Below the pieces are notes generated by a model, which was not told the origin of the DNA, ran no database searches, and saw nothing but the letters and a program-made list of their open reading frames with translations. From JAIVJG01 sp964236735 (GTDB lineage Bacteria > Acidobacteriota > Blastocatellia > Pyrinomonadales > Pyrinomonadaceae), in contig CAXSFM010000020.1 in the NCBI GenBank assembly GCA_964236735.1, positions 18,903-82,902 of the forward strand: a stretch of DNA of 64,000 nt. The letters run 5' to 3'. The position numbers and the translations under genes are program-made. Positions 16,492-25,488 of the stretch are shown piece by piece. Position 1 is the stretch's first letter. Each line of letters begins with the position of its first letter.

Positions 16492-17613
16492 TTATAAAGT
16501 GCTGTCTCTAAATCCTATGAGACTGTCTTTGACCGGACGGGTTATGCCAAGCATCTGTGATAAGGAATTACGCAAATTGGCAATCTGTTCAATGTCATCA
16601 TCGGATTCAGGATTAGCAAACGAAATGTAAGCTGAATAGCTTTCGTCTAACACCTGAATGGTTCTCTCAAACTTCGGCACTGTGGTTTCTACCTGCTTTG
16701 AGAATGTGTTCATGTCGGAAGCAGCCAGCAACGTGATTTTCTTAACTTCGCTTGCCTTTGCTCTTCCTTGCTTATTTAGTTGCTCGACGCGAGAGGTGTG
16801 TTGATTTAACTTACCACCTATAGCTCTAGTAGCTTGATCAAGCGTTGAAAGTATGGTGGTCAGTTCATTAGACGCTTCCTCACCTTCCGTTAAATAGTCA
16901 AGACGTCCTTTTTCACCATCACCTTCGAGACTCTTCACGACAGCAATTGTTGTGTCAACCTGCTTATCATCTAGCGCGTGATTTTCACGCTGCCAGGGAA
17001 AAGGTTTGGCGTCGGGATAATTCTTTTGGTATTCGGTTAGTTCTTCCTGCGTCAGCGAATACCATTCGTCGTAAGCATAACGCCTGAAGAACTCGGCGAG
17101 ACGCTCGCGGAAGTGTTGTCTGGCGACTTCGTTCAGCCGACCTTTGCGGAAATTGATCAGGCGTTCGAGGGCTATTCTGGGAATGCGGATGGGCGTGAGA
17201 AAGTCCGCTCCCATCTTTTCGCTGAAACCAAGTCTTTCATCTGCCGGAAGATAAAACCATTTCTGATTGACGCGGGCGTGTTGCGTGATAATCGGAACCC
17301 ACTTCGATGCTTTGCTCGTGTCTCTGCTTTTGCGCTCAACGTCCCGGAATGGCCGGACTTCAAACAGTGTGATGTTCGGCGCGCGGACAGCATCACACTC
17401 CTGAGTTCCCACAATGGCTATTGTCGGGCGGACGGATATTATTGCGCTGACCTTTTCACCCGCAGAGGCGAACTCGTCCCACGGTAACGTCTCAACGCTG
17501 CCTTTGTCGTCTATGACCAATAATTCGTCATCAGCGAGGTCAAGGATAGGGATGCCGATAAAGATGTCGCCTTGGCTAATAGGTAAGGATGGCTCCAAGG
17601 ATTCGTAGATCAT
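16492..17613 (-). CDS. Unknown AT-richer gene upstream of herA, probably truncated
   Basis: The 373-residue product is not recognised. Residues 1-120 look like a compact beta-rich domain containing PISQGDIFIGIPILDL and a GTQECDAVRAPNITLFEVRPF segment. Residues 150-200 contain RLNEVARQHFRERLAEFFRR and YDEWYSLTQEE. The C-terminal half is long and helical, probably coiled coil (ATRAIGGKLNQHTSRVEQLN). Base composition is visibly lower in GC than the flanking genes and codon use differs, suggesting acquisition. Its ATG overlaps the stop of a 63-residue gene (ATGA), so they are co-translated. The frame continues beyond the TAA for 57 codons. The layout (small gene, large coiled-coil protein, HerA ATPase) suggests a DNA-processing or defence function, but no catalytic motif was found. 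Confidence 0.6.
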   Translation of the reverse strand: MIYESLEPSLPISQGDIFIGIPILDLADDELLVIDDKGSVETLPWDEFASAGEKVSAIISVRPTIAIVGTQECDAVRAPNITLFEVRPFRDVERKSRDTSKASKWVPIITQHARVNQKWFYLPADERLGFSEKMGADFLTPIRIPRIALERLINFRKGRLNEVARQHFRERLAEFFRRYAYDEWYSLTQEELTEYQKNYPDAKPFPWQRENHALDDKQVDTTIAVVKSLEGDGEKGRLDYLTEGEEASNELTTILSTLDQATRAIGGKLNQHTSRVEQLNKQGRAKASEVKKITLLAASDMNTFSKQVETTVPKFERTIQVLDESYSAYISFANPESDDDIEQIANLRNSLSQMLGITRPVKDSLIGFRDSTL

Positions 17614-17801
17614 TCTTCAACCCTGTAATCGTACCAACGGCTCGCTTCCTCTTCAGAGTATGTGATTTGCGCTTGCTGGGCTTTCTCGCTGGCCTCGAAC
17701 GCTTTGCGGCGTGCCTCCGCAATTGTCACGCAGTGCGGCTGGTCTCCCCGCTCAACTTTGGTTTCTCTCTTTATTTGTGCGGTGCGTTCTTTAGTGCTCA
17801 T
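17610..17801 (-). CDS. 63-residue charged protein coupled to the unknown gene
   Basis: The product (MSTKERTAQIKRETKVERGD start, ending EEEASRWYDYRVEE) is highly charged, helical and unrecognised. Its stop overlaps the next ATG as ATGA, a translational coupling typical of small regulator or antitoxin genes placed before an effector, though no antitoxin fold can be named. Base composition is less GC-rich than the flanking genes, as for its partner. Confidence 0.5.
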   Translation of the reverse strand: MSTKERTAQIKRETKVERGDQPHCVTIAEARRKAFEASEKAQQAQITYSEEEASRWYDYRVEE

Positions 17802-17920
17802 AGCTCATTAGCCCCTGTCAGCCGGTTTACTCAGGCCGGTGAATAATAGCACGGAGCTAAATGTGCCTGAAAGGGTGAAGATTTACGCAATCCAGTGCCG
17901 TCAGCGGCAGCGTTGGGCGG

Positions 17921-17929
17921 AGTATAACA
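17921..17929 (-). promoter_or_regulatory. Candidate extended -10 promoter for the AT-richer unit
   Basis: On the minus strand TGTTATACT forms an extended -10 element (TGn followed by TATACT). No -35 match is present at the usual spacing, as is common with extended -10 promoters. It would give a leader of about 115 bases before the 63-residue gene. Confidence 0.35.
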
Positions 17930-17979
17930 TAGGCTCGCAAACGAATTTGACGTGACAAGCAACGGAGATGTTTTGTCGC

Positions 17980-19098
17980 TCAGGCGAAGAAGCGCGCGAT
18001 TGCTTCGACGACGTAAGCCTGCTGCTCCGGCGTGAGTTCGGGATAGACGGGCAGCGCGAGCGTTTCGAGTGCGGCGCGCTCGGCTTCGAGGAAATCGCCC
18101 TCCGCATAGCCGAGATAGCGGAAACATTCCTGCAAGTGGAGCGGCACGGGATAGTAAATCTTCGTGCCGACGCCGTGCGCCTTGAGATGTTCGATGAGCG
18201 CGGCGCGGCGCGTTGATGAGACGCGGATGACGTATTGATGAAAAATGTGCAGGGCGTCGGGTCGGATGAAGGGCGTCGCCACAACGTCTTTCAAGTTAGC
18301 TTGCGCGAAAAGTTCGTCGTAGCGTGCGGCGCGCTCGCGGCGGGCTTGTGACCATCCATCGAGGTGCGGAAGTTTGACGCGCAGGACGGCGGCTTGCAAC
18401 GTGTCGAGCCGGCTGTTGATGCCGACCTCGCGATGATGATATTCCGTCTCGCCGCCATGCACTCTCAGGCGTCGCAGGCGTTCGGCGAGACGCTCGTCAT
18501 TCGTCGTCAGCATTCCGGCGTCGCCCGCCGCGCCGAGATTTTTCGTCGGGTAAAAACTGAAGCAGCCAATGTCGCCCATCGAGCCGGCCTGCCGCCCCGC
18601 ATCTTGCGCGCCGATGGCCTGCGCCGCGTCTTCGATGACGGGCAAGCCGTGCCGCGCGGCGATGTCCATGATGCTGTCCATCCCGGCGCACTGGCCGTAG
18701 AGATGGACGGGCATGATGACGCGCGTGCGCTCTGTGATGGCGGATTCGAGAGATGCGGGATCGAGGTTGTAAGTGTCCGGCTCAATATCCACGAAGCGCG
18801 GCGTTGCGCCCGTGCGTGCGATGGCTCCGGCGGTGGCGAAGAATGTGAAAGGCGTGGTGACGACTTCGTCTCCGGCGCGCACGTCCAATGCCATCAGGGC
18901 GAGCAGGAGCGCGTCGGAGCCGTTGGCGCAGCCCACCGCGAACTTCGTCTGCGTGTAGCGCGCGAGTTCAGATTCCAGCAGGCGCACGTCTTCGCCGAGG
19001 ACGAACTGCTGCGTATCAAGAACGCGCCCGACAGCCGCGCGCAACTCTTCGCGCAGTGCGGCGTGCTGCGCGCTCAGGTCAAGCAGGGGCACTTGCAT
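17980..19098 (-). CDS. DegT/DnrJ/EryC1/StrS-type PLP aminotransferase
   Basis: The 372-residue enzyme matches sugar aminotransferases that aminate keto-sugar nucleotides. Motifs: start QVPLLDLSAQHAALREEL, GCANGSDALLLAL, the PLP-phosphate region, IEDAAQAIGAQ, and the cofactor Lys in FSFYPTKNLGAAGDAGML. The start at 19098 gives the usual family N-terminus; in-frame starts at 19119 and 19164 are possible and none has a strong ribosome-binding site. It is the first gene on the left of the polysaccharide locus. Its substrate is probably a 3- or 4-keto-6-deoxy sugar nucleotide made by the dehydratases in this locus; which one cannot be told. Confidence 0.88.
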   Translation of the reverse strand: MQVPLLDLSAQHAALREELRAAVGRVLDTQQFVLGEDVRLLESELARYTQTKFAVGCANGSDALLLALMALDVRAGDEVVTTPFTFFATAGAIARTGATPRFVDIEPDTYNLDPASLESAITERTRVIMPVHLYGQCAGMDSIMDIAARHGLPVIEDAAQAIGAQDAGRQAGSMGDIGCFSFYPTKNLGAAGDAGMLTTNDERLAERLRRLRVHGGETEYHHREVGINSRLDTLQAAVLRVKLPHLDGWSQARRERAARYDELFAQANLKDVVATPFIRPDALHIFHQYVIRVSSTRRAALIEHLKAHGVGTKIYYPVPLHLQECFRYLGYAEGDFLEAERAALETLALPVYPELTPEQQAYVVEAIARFFA

Positions 19099-19240
19099 CG
19101 TGTGGAATGGCCTGGTCATCGTTGGATAGAGATTGGGAAATTTAAGAGCCGTCGCAAAATACATAAGGCGGAGAAACGAGTGCGTGAGCCTGACAGCCGC
19201 GCGCTTATTTCTCCGCCTTACATCTCTTTACTCATGCGCT

Positions 19241-21637
19241 TTAACGCTTGTTGTCGCCGCCCACGCCGACGGTCTCGGCTCCTTCGGGCACGCCGGCGGC
19301 GTTGTCTTCGTCGTAGTAGCTCGAATAGTAGTTCGAGTAATAGTAATACTCGTTCGTTTCGAGCTTCACGTTGTTGAGCACGATGCCGAAGATGTGCGCG
19401 CCCACGTCCTGCAACTGTTGCTTGGCGCGGCGCACGACGGCGCGCGACGAGCGGCCTCCATGCACGACGAGCATCACGCCATCCACCATCGTCGAGAGAA
19501 TCGAGGCGTCGGTGAACGAGATGGCCGGCGGCGAGTCAATGATAATGTGCGTGAAATTTTCCGACAGCACGTAGAGCATCTTTCGCATTTCGTCCGAGCC
19601 GAGCAGTTCCGCCGAGTTAGGCGGAATCGGCCCCGACGTGATGAGCTTCAGATTCGGCAGGCGCTCGCACGTCTGTATCAACTCGCTGATGTTCGACTCG
19701 CCGGACAGATAGTTCGTCACGCCGCGCGCGTTCGAGAGGCCGAAGTGCGTGTGGATGCGCGGGCGTCGCAAATCGCAATCGAGCAGCAACACGTGCGCGC
19801 CGGTTTGCGCCAGCATCATCGCGATGTTGACGGCGGTCGTCGTCTTACCTTCCGACGGCTGGCTCGACGTGACAAGGATGGTCTTCGGCGGCTGGCCTGC
19901 CGAAGACAGCAGGAGCGAAGTACGCAAGTGCCTGTAAGCTTCGGCGACGGGCGAGCGCGCGTCGTCTATCAGCGCGAGCGCGGTGCTGTCACCGATCTCC
20001 GGCGCGGCGCTCGCCCTGCCGAGCCGCTTGCGCTCGACGCGCGGAGCCGGAATCAGCGCCAGCGTCGGCAAGTGTAGATGACGATCAACGTCCTCGATGG
20101 ACTTCAGCGTGTCGTCGAGATAGTCGAGCAGGAAGGCGAGGCCGATGCCTGCGCCGAGCGAGAGCAGAAAGGCGATCAGGATGTTGCGCCCGCGCGGCGG
20201 CCCGATGGGCGCGCGCGGCAGACGCGCCTCCTCGACCTGCGAGACGTTGTTCGAGCGGTCGCCGTTCGTGATCTGAATTTCCTTCAACTTCTGCTGGTAG
20301 GTGTTGAGGAGTTGCCGGTTGGTTTCCAGACGCTGCGTCATGTCGGACATGCCAAGCTCGGCCACGCTTAGTCCATTGGCTTTGGCGAGTTCCGCGTTGT
20401 AAGACGCGCGATAACTCGCTTCTTTTTTGACAGCCGCGTCGAAGGTATTCTTGAGCCGCGTGACGATCTCGCGCGGGGTTTTTTTCATTTCCGCATCGAG
20501 TTGCTCAACCTGCTTGTCAATCTTCACCACGTCGGGCCATTCCTCAGTGTAGTTCACGAGCAGCGCGGCTCTTTGCGTTTGTAGCGCCTCGATCTTTTCG
20601 CGCATCCGCTTGACCGCCGCACTGTCCTGAACTTCAGGAACTGACATCATGTCATTGCTGGATTTTACCGCCGCATTATAAACCGCCTCCGCAGTCCTGC
20701 GCTCGGCTTCAGCACCCTGTAATTGCGAGCTGTAAGTGCTCAGTCGCACGGCGTTGAAGTCCTGCCCTTGCTTTTCACCGAGGGACAGACCGCTGCCCCT
20801 TTTATAGTTGATGCGACCTGCCTCGTCGCGCTGGACTTGTGCCTGCAAGTCTATGATTTGCTTGGCAAGCAATTCCTCAGCCCTGCCGGAGCCTTCGCTT
20901 TCGCGCCTGATGTCGTTTTCGATAAAGACGCTGGCGAGCGTGTTGGCGATACGGCGCGCGATCTCGGGGTCTGTGTGCTGGTAACGGATGCTGACGAGGT
21001 TGGTCTTCTCGACCGGCTCGATGAGCAAATTCTCGCGCAGCGTGTCTTCGTAAGGCTCAAGCTTTTCAATCTGCTCGGGCGTCAGTGTCTCGGCGGTCAA
21101 GTCGGCATCGGTGACGACGGGGACGCCCGCCTCCTGTGGCGTCGGCGTCGGCTGCTGGCGCGAGACGACGCGGCGCAGAGACGTAATCAATCCCGTTCCC
21201 CCGTGCCCGCCGAGAAACGAGGGATTGTTCTGGAGGTCGAGACGCATCGCGACCTGACGCGCCAACTGCTCTGTCTCAAGCAGACGGAGTTGCGTGTTCC
21301 AGTAGTTCGGATCGTTGCCGCCTTTGATGACGAGATCGCCGCCGCGCCCGGTCGAAAGCACGCTCTTGTTCTTCTGCTCAATCTGGACGGTCGTCTCGGC
21401 CTGATAGATCGAGGGCATCCGGTACATCTGAATCGCGACGAGCGACGTGATGACGACCATCAAGCTCAGGATCAGCCACTTGCGTTTGATGACGACGGCG
21501 AGGTACTCGCGCAGGTGCGTCGGCTCGCTCGACTGCATGGCGGACGAGGGGACGGCAGCCTGCGTCAGGTCGCGCAAAGGGCGGTCGAGAGCTTCGGACG
21601 ACAGAGGCGGCAGCAGGCGATTATCTTGAGACATCAT
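19241..21637 (-). CDS. Wzz-type chain-length determinant fused to BY-kinase
   Basis: The 798-residue protein has a Wzz domain (first helix about 47-67, KWLILSLMVVITSLVAIQMY), a long periplasmic coiled-coil region (about 235-470), a second helix near 500-520 (ILIAFLLSLGAGIGLAFLLD), and a cytosolic tyrosine-kinase domain with Walker A TSSQPSEGKTTTAVNIA, Walker A' VLLLDCDLRRPRIHTHFG, and Walker B HIIIDSPPAISF. The C-terminus carries a tyrosine cluster (NEYYYYSNYYSSYYDE), the usual autophosphorylation tail. Such proteins control the chain length and export of capsule or exopolysaccharide. Partner outer-membrane channel (Wza) and phosphatase genes are not in the window. Confidence 0.92.
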   Translation of the reverse strand: MMSQDNRLLPPLSSEALDRPLRDLTQAAVPSSAMQSSEPTHLREYLAVVIKRKWLILSLMVVITSLVAIQMYRMPSIYQAETTVQIEQKNKSVLSTGRGGDLVIKGGNDPNYWNTQLRLLETEQLARQVAMRLDLQNNPSFLGGHGGTGLITSLRRVVSRQQPTPTPQEAGVPVVTDADLTAETLTPEQIEKLEPYEDTLRENLLIEPVEKTNLVSIRYQHTDPEIARRIANTLASVFIENDIRRESEGSGRAEELLAKQIIDLQAQVQRDEAGRINYKRGSGLSLGEKQGQDFNAVRLSTYSSQLQGAEAERRTAEAVYNAAVKSSNDMMSVPEVQDSAAVKRMREKIEALQTQRAALLVNYTEEWPDVVKIDKQVEQLDAEMKKTPREIVTRLKNTFDAAVKKEASYRASYNAELAKANGLSVAELGMSDMTQRLETNRQLLNTYQQKLKEIQITNGDRSNNVSQVEEARLPRAPIGPPRGRNILIAFLLSLGAGIGLAFLLDYLDDTLKSIEDVDRHLHLPTLALIPAPRVERKRLGRASAAPEIGDSTALALIDDARSPVAEAYRHLRTSLLLSSAGQPPKTILVTSSQPSEGKTTTAVNIAMMLAQTGAHVLLLDCDLRRPRIHTHFGLSNARGVTNYLSGESNISELIQTCERLPNLKLITSGPIPPNSAELLGSDEMRKMLYVLSENFTHIIIDSPPAISFTDASILSTMVDGVMLVVHGGRSSRAVVRRAKQQLQDVGAHIFGIVLNNVKLETNEYYYYSNYYSSYYDEDNAAGVPEGAETVGVGGDNKR

Positions 21638-21750
21638 AATTCTTATTTCTACTCGTTCTTAAATTCATCACGACCTGCGAAAAGTCAGGCCAAAACGGGT
21701 TTGAGACGGCCACATCATAGCAGAAAGACGAAAGCAGTGGCGAGGGACGA

Positions 21751-21840
21751 AAGCAGTGATGAATGATGAATGATGAATGATGAATGAAAGACAAAGGCAT
21801 ACTTGATTATATTCATCACTCATCACTCATCACTGCTTTT
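21751..21840. repeat. Inverted repeat of GATGAATGATGAATG words
   Basis: Left arm about 21751-21788 has four tandem GATGAAT words; right arm about 21811-21840 has tandem TCATCAC words. It lies between rfbD and the Wzz/BY-kinase gene and encodes the last residues (SSDE) and the stop of rfbD. Confidence 0.8.
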
Positions 21841-22677
21841 AATGAATCGCGCCAGCGCGTCGCGCCAGTCGGGGAGCGGCGCGAGGCCGATGGCTTCTGA
21901 AAGCAGACAGCGCAGGCGCGAGTTGCGCGGACGCGGCGCGGGACGTTGGAGCGAATCCATCTCGACGCTTTCAATTTCGGCATCAGGCAAGCCGGCAATT
22001 TCCAACGCCGCGCGCGCGAAGCCTTCGTAGCTCGTGCCGTCGCCGGCGTTGACGACGTGATAGAGTCCGGGCACATCTCTCTCGGCCAACTCGCGCAGTC
22101 GCGCCGCCAGATCAGACGCATAAGTCGGCGTCCCGTAGGCGTCCGAGATGGCCTTGAGATGCTCGCCGCGCCGCGCGCGCGCCGTCGCGGTGGCGAGAAA
22201 GTTGCGCCCGCCCTGTCCGTAAATCCAGCCCGTTCGCACGACGATAGTGCGCGCCAGAGCCATCTGCGCGCGCCGCTCGCCTTCGAGTTTCGACGCGCCA
22301 TAGACGCTCTCCGGGTGCGGGTCGTCGCGTTGCGTGTAGAAGCCTGCGGCGCGCTCGCCGTCGAAGACGTAATCAGTCGAGATGGTGACGAGCGAAGCCG
22401 CGACGCGACGCGCTTCGACGGCGAGAATTTCCACCGCCCGCGCGTTTTCCATGAACGCCTTCTGCGGATCAAGCTCGCAGCCGTCAACATCCGTCCACGC
22501 CGCGCAGTTGATAATCCTCTCCGGGCGCTCGCGCTCAAGCGTCGCGCGCACCGCCGCGTCGTCCGTGATGTCGAGACTCTGATGGGTGTGCGCGAAAACT
22601 TCGTCGCCGCGCGCGCGACAATGTTCGGCGAGGGCGCGTCCGACCATTCCGCCCGCGCCCGTGATGAGAACTTTCAT
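21823..22677 (-). CDS. rfbD: dTDP-4-dehydrorhamnose reductase
   Basis: The 284-residue SDR matches RmlD: nucleotide motif MKVLITGAGGMVGRALA, an IINCAAWTDVDGCELDP segment typical of RmlD, STDYVFDG, and the catalytic YGASKLEGE (Y-x-x-x-K). It reduces the 4-keto group in the last step of dTDP-L-rhamnose synthesis. Its ATG overlaps the rfbB stop by four bases. The C-terminal SSDE comes from the adjoining repeat. Confidence 0.92.
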   Translation of the reverse strand: MKVLITGAGGMVGRALAEHCRARGDEVFAHTHQSLDITDDAAVRATLERERPERIINCAAWTDVDGCELDPQKAFMENARAVEILAVEARRVAASLVTISTDYVFDGERAAGFYTQRDDPHPESVYGASKLEGERRAQMALARTIVVRTGWIYGQGGRNFLATATARARRGEHLKAISDAYGTPTYASDLAARLRELAERDVPGLYHVVNAGDGTSYEGFARAALEIAGLPDAEIESVEMDSLQRPAPRPRNSRLRCLLSEAIGLAPLPDWRDALARFIKSSDE

Positions 22678-23693
22678 GCTTCAATCGTTCCATACTGCTT
22701 CGCGTAATACTCGCGATACTCGCCGTTGCGCGCGCGCGCGACCCAGTCGCTGTTGTCGGCGTACCAGTTGATTGTTTTTTGCAGACCTGTCTCCCACGTC
22801 TCGCGCGGACGCCAGCCCAACTCCGTCTCGATCTTCGACGGGTTGATGGCGTAGCGTCGGTCGTGGCCGGGACGATCCTTGACGTGCTTGATGAGCGAGA
22901 GCGGCTTGCCAAGCGCGTTCAGGACGGATTCGGCGACCTCAATGTTGCGTCGCTCGTTGCGCGCGCCGATGTTGTAGGATTCGCCCGTGCGTCCCTTTTG
23001 CATGACCATCAGGATGGCGCGGCAATGGTCTTCGACGTAAATCCAGTCGCGCACGTACTTGCCGTCGCCATAGAGCGGCACGGGTTCGTCGCGCACGATG
23101 TTCGAGAGCATGAGCGGCAGAAATTTTTCGGGGAACTGGCGCGGCCCGTAGTTGTTGCCGCAGCGCGTGACGACCGTGTCGAGTCCGAAAGTGTGTTGCG
23201 CGGCGCGGACGAGATGCTCTGCCGCAGCCTTCGATGCCGAATAAGGACTGTTCGGCTCGAACGGCGAGGCTTCCGTGAAGTATGCGTCGTCGTCGTCGGG
23301 TAGGCTGCCCATCACTTCGTCAGTCGAGATTTGCACGAAACGGCGAACCTCTTTCGCGCGCGCCGCGTCGAGCAAGACCTGCGTGCCGAGAATATTCGTC
23401 CGCAGGAATTCGTCCGCCGACGCGATGCTGCGGTCAACGTGCGACTCGGCGGCGAAGTTGATGATGGCGTCCGTCTCGTCTTCGAGCGCGGCATGGACGG
23501 CCTCGCGGTCGCAGATGTCGCCGCGCACGAAGCGTTGGCGGCTCTCGTCCATGCCGGAGAGATTGTCGAGATTGCCGGCGTAAGTGAGCGCGTCGAAATT
23601 GATGATGCGGCAGTCTGGGATTTCCGCAAGCGCGAGACGGATAAAGGCGGAGCCAATGAATCCTGCCCCGCCGGTGACGAAAAGTTTGACCAT
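22674..23693 (-). CDS. rfbB: dTDP-glucose 4,6-dehydratase
   Basis: The 339-residue protein is a textbook RmlB: KLFVTGGAGFIGSAFIRLAL, FDALTYAGNLDNL, NFAAESHVDRSI, STDEVMGSL, YSASKAAAEHLV, and VTRCGNNYGPRQFPEKFLP. It forms dTDP-4-keto-6-deoxyglucose, the branch point for rhamnose and amino sugars, so it can also feed the DegT aminotransferase. It starts just beside the divergent promoter region and overlaps rfbD. The matching rfbA gene is 37 kb away at 60642. Confidence 0.95.
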   Translation of the reverse strand: MVKLFVTGGAGFIGSAFIRLALAEIPDCRIINFDALTYAGNLDNLSGMDESRQRFVRGDICDREAVHAALEDETDAIINFAAESHVDRSIASADEFLRTNILGTQVLLDAARAKEVRRFVQISTDEVMGSLPDDDDAYFTEASPFEPNSPYSASKAAAEHLVRAAQHTFGLDTVVTRCGNNYGPRQFPEKFLPLMLSNIVRDEPVPLYGDGKYVRDWIYVEDHCRAILMVMQKGRTGESYNIGARNERRNIEVAESVLNALGKPLSLIKHVKDRPGHDRRYAINPSKIETELGWRPRETWETGLQKTINWYADNSDWVARARNGEYREYYAKQYGTIEA

Positions 23694-24145
23694 GGGATTA
23701 TTTCAAGGAAGAGAGCGTGGCAATTAAAGTTCAAATAAATTCAGACACTCGTCATCGTGCAGTTTCATAAGCCGGAGACAATCTCCTCGTATGGCGGCGT
23801 GATGAAGAATGTTTCAGTGGCCGTTAACGGAGAACGTTGAGCAGCCGTTGACGGTCACGGAGTATAGGGACGGGCTTCAAAGCGTGTCAAGAAAGGCTCA
23901 CAGTTCGAGAGGACGGAAAACACGCGCGCCGTAGCATGGAGAAAAGGGTTGACTTGTCGAAATTTTTGGCGTAAAAGGAACGCCGCATTCGCAGTTGAGT
24001 TCCCGCGGCGTCTCGTTCCTCGTTATGCGTCGTCTCGTATGAACCACCAGTCTTTCCGGCTATTGATTTAATCAAACTTCAAAACGCCGGCATAACCTTT
24101 GTGCTTGCTAACACATTCACCCCTAGTCTTTAAGGAGAAATTCCC
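23694..24145. other. Divergent intergenic region of the polysaccharide locus
   Basis: These 452 bases lie between rfbB (minus) and the beta-helix gene (plus) and hold no gene I can support. A strong plus-strand promoter candidate is at 23949-23977. The left 250 bases should contain the promoter for the minus-strand operon, but no convincing -35/-10 pair was found. Confidence 0.6.
23949..23977 (+). promoter_or_regulatory. Sigma-70-type promoter candidate for the beta-helix gene
   Basis: TTGACT at 23949-23954 is followed by a 17-base spacer and TAAAAG at 23972-23977. It would give a leader of about 160 bases before the GTG at 24146. Confidence 0.5.
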
Positions 24146-25096
24146 GTGAAAAGATTCAACACCATGCTGAGAGTGCTCACGTTTTTTACGTTCATATTAA
24201 CCTTTAGCGCGCTCGCGCAGGCGCAGGCCACACGCACATGGGTTTCCGGCGTCGGCGACGACGCTAACCCGTGCAGCCGCACCGCCCCCTGCAAGACCTT
24301 CGCCGGAGCTATCTCGAAGACCGCCGTCAACGGCGAGATTGATGCTCTCGATCCGGGTGGCTTTGGCACCGTCACCATCACCAAGAGCATTACCATTGAA
24401 GGCTCGCAGGGCGCGGGCTTTGGCTCGATTCTGGCCGCAGGCACGAACGGCGTCAACGTCAACGACTCGGCCACCGGCACGCCGGGCACCATCAGCGTCG
24501 CTCTCCGCAACCTCTCAATCCAGGGGGCAGGCACTGGTATTGTCGGCATCAACTATAGCTCCGGTAAGACGCTGCACGTTGAGAACTGTGTCATCGCAGG
24601 CTTCAAAGGTAGCGGCGCGAACTCGCATGGCATTAAAGTGAACTTGACGCTTGCCGGCGAGCTAACCGTGAAGGACACGGAGATCAGAGATTGCACTGGT
24701 GACGGCATCAATACCACCACCACCTCGGCACAAATCTCCGTCGCCATTAACAACGTCCGCACCGAGAAATGTGCGAGCGGGATGCACTTCTCCAACGGCA
24801 CACGTGCCACAGTCCGTGATTCCTCGATGACGAATAACTCCGGCGCGGGACTGGTCGCAGATCAGACAGCGCTCTCCAGTGAGGTCAATATAGAGCGTTG
24901 TCTCTTGGCTAATAACAGTTCCGGTATCCAAGCGGGCGGCGGGACGGCCAAAGTGCGCCTCTCCAATTCCTTCATTACCCAGAATAGCAACTCCATTAAT
25001 CTGGCAGGCGGGACGGTTGATACGGGCGGCAACAACCGTATCACAGGCAACACGACGAACACGCTACCCAACGGCGCGACCTTTGGGCCGGTTTAA
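24146..25096 (+). CDS. Secreted right-handed beta-helix protein
   Basis: The GTG start is preceded by AAGGAGA at good spacing. The 316-residue product has a clear signal peptide (MKRFNTMLRVLTFFTFILTF to about residue 27, ending ALAQAQA) and then repeated short beta-strand rungs typical of parallel beta-helix proteins (GIKVNLTLAGELTVKDTEI; SGAGLVADQTALSSEVNIER). It starts with an ATRTWVSGVGDDANPCSRTA segment similar to polymorphic-outer-membrane or DUF1565-type domains. No polysaccharide-lyase active site is visible. It has its own promoter and terminator candidates and so seems to be a single-gene transcript beside the export genes. A role in polysaccharide binding or cleavage is possible. 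Confidence 0.75.
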   Translation: MKRFNTMLRVLTFFTFILTFSALAQAQATRTWVSGVGDDANPCSRTAPCKTFAGAISKTAVNGEIDALDPGGFGTVTITKSITIEGSQGAGFGSILAAGTNGVNVNDSATGTPGTISVALRNLSIQGAGTGIVGINYSSGKTLHVENCVIAGFKGSGANSHGIKVNLTLAGELTVKDTEIRDCTGDGINTTTTSAQISVAINNVRTEKCASGMHFSNGTRATVRDSSMTNNSGAGLVADQTALSSEVNIERCLLANNSSGIQAGGGTAKVRLSNSFITQNSNSINLAGGTVDTGGNNRITGNTTNTLPNGATFGPV

Positions 25097-25137
25097 GCTC
25101 AAGGCCGTCGGCCAATGACATTTGACATTTCATTTCA

Positions 25138-25171
25138 CTCCCGCCCGGCTATCGTCGGGCGGGAGCTTTTT
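25138..25171 (+). terminator. Strong rho-independent terminator
   Basis: A perfect 10-bp GC-rich stem (25138-25147 CTCCCGCCCG and 25156-25165 CGGGCGGGAG) with an 8-base loop is followed by CTTTTT. It ends the beta-helix transcript about 40 bases after its stop. Confidence 0.9.
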
Positions 25172-25488
25172 CACGCTCCAAGCATCCGCCCGCCCGTCGC
25201 GATCCCGACTTTGTAAGACAGGCGCAGAGAGAGGAGTTTTGACTCTGACTCTACCTCCGCGCCTGCACCCTGCACCTTGCACCACGTTTCCATCTCAACA
25301 AAATTCGCTGCCGGCAACCGCGCTGTCTCTTCGTTCCTGGAACGAACGCCGCTTGACGAGAGCCATCATTGTCACTAGACTGACTGACTTTGCGGCAGAT
25401 GAGATAGTTCACCGTGCGCCGCGCCGAGCGGTAACGAAACAGATCGTTTCTCGCCGCCGCAGCAGCAGGCCGCTTTCTATTCCACCCG
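25172..25488. other. Intergenic region before the ABC exporter genes
   Basis: This 317-base stretch has no convincing gene; a frame running through it lacks a family match and has low-complexity Arg/Ser-rich translation. It contains a promoter candidate at 25353-25381. Confidence 0.5.
25353..25381 (+). promoter_or_regulatory. Sigma-70-type promoter candidate for wzm-wzt and downstream genes
   Basis: TTGACG at 25353-25358, a 17-base spacer and TAGACT at 25376-25381 give a plausible promoter about 110 bases before the wzm start, right after the terminator of the preceding gene. Confidence 0.45.

Noticed and set aside
25172..25488. Possible short gene between the terminator and wzm
   Set aside because: The open frame has a low-complexity Arg/Ser-rich translation and no good ribosome-binding site; a promoter region is more likely.
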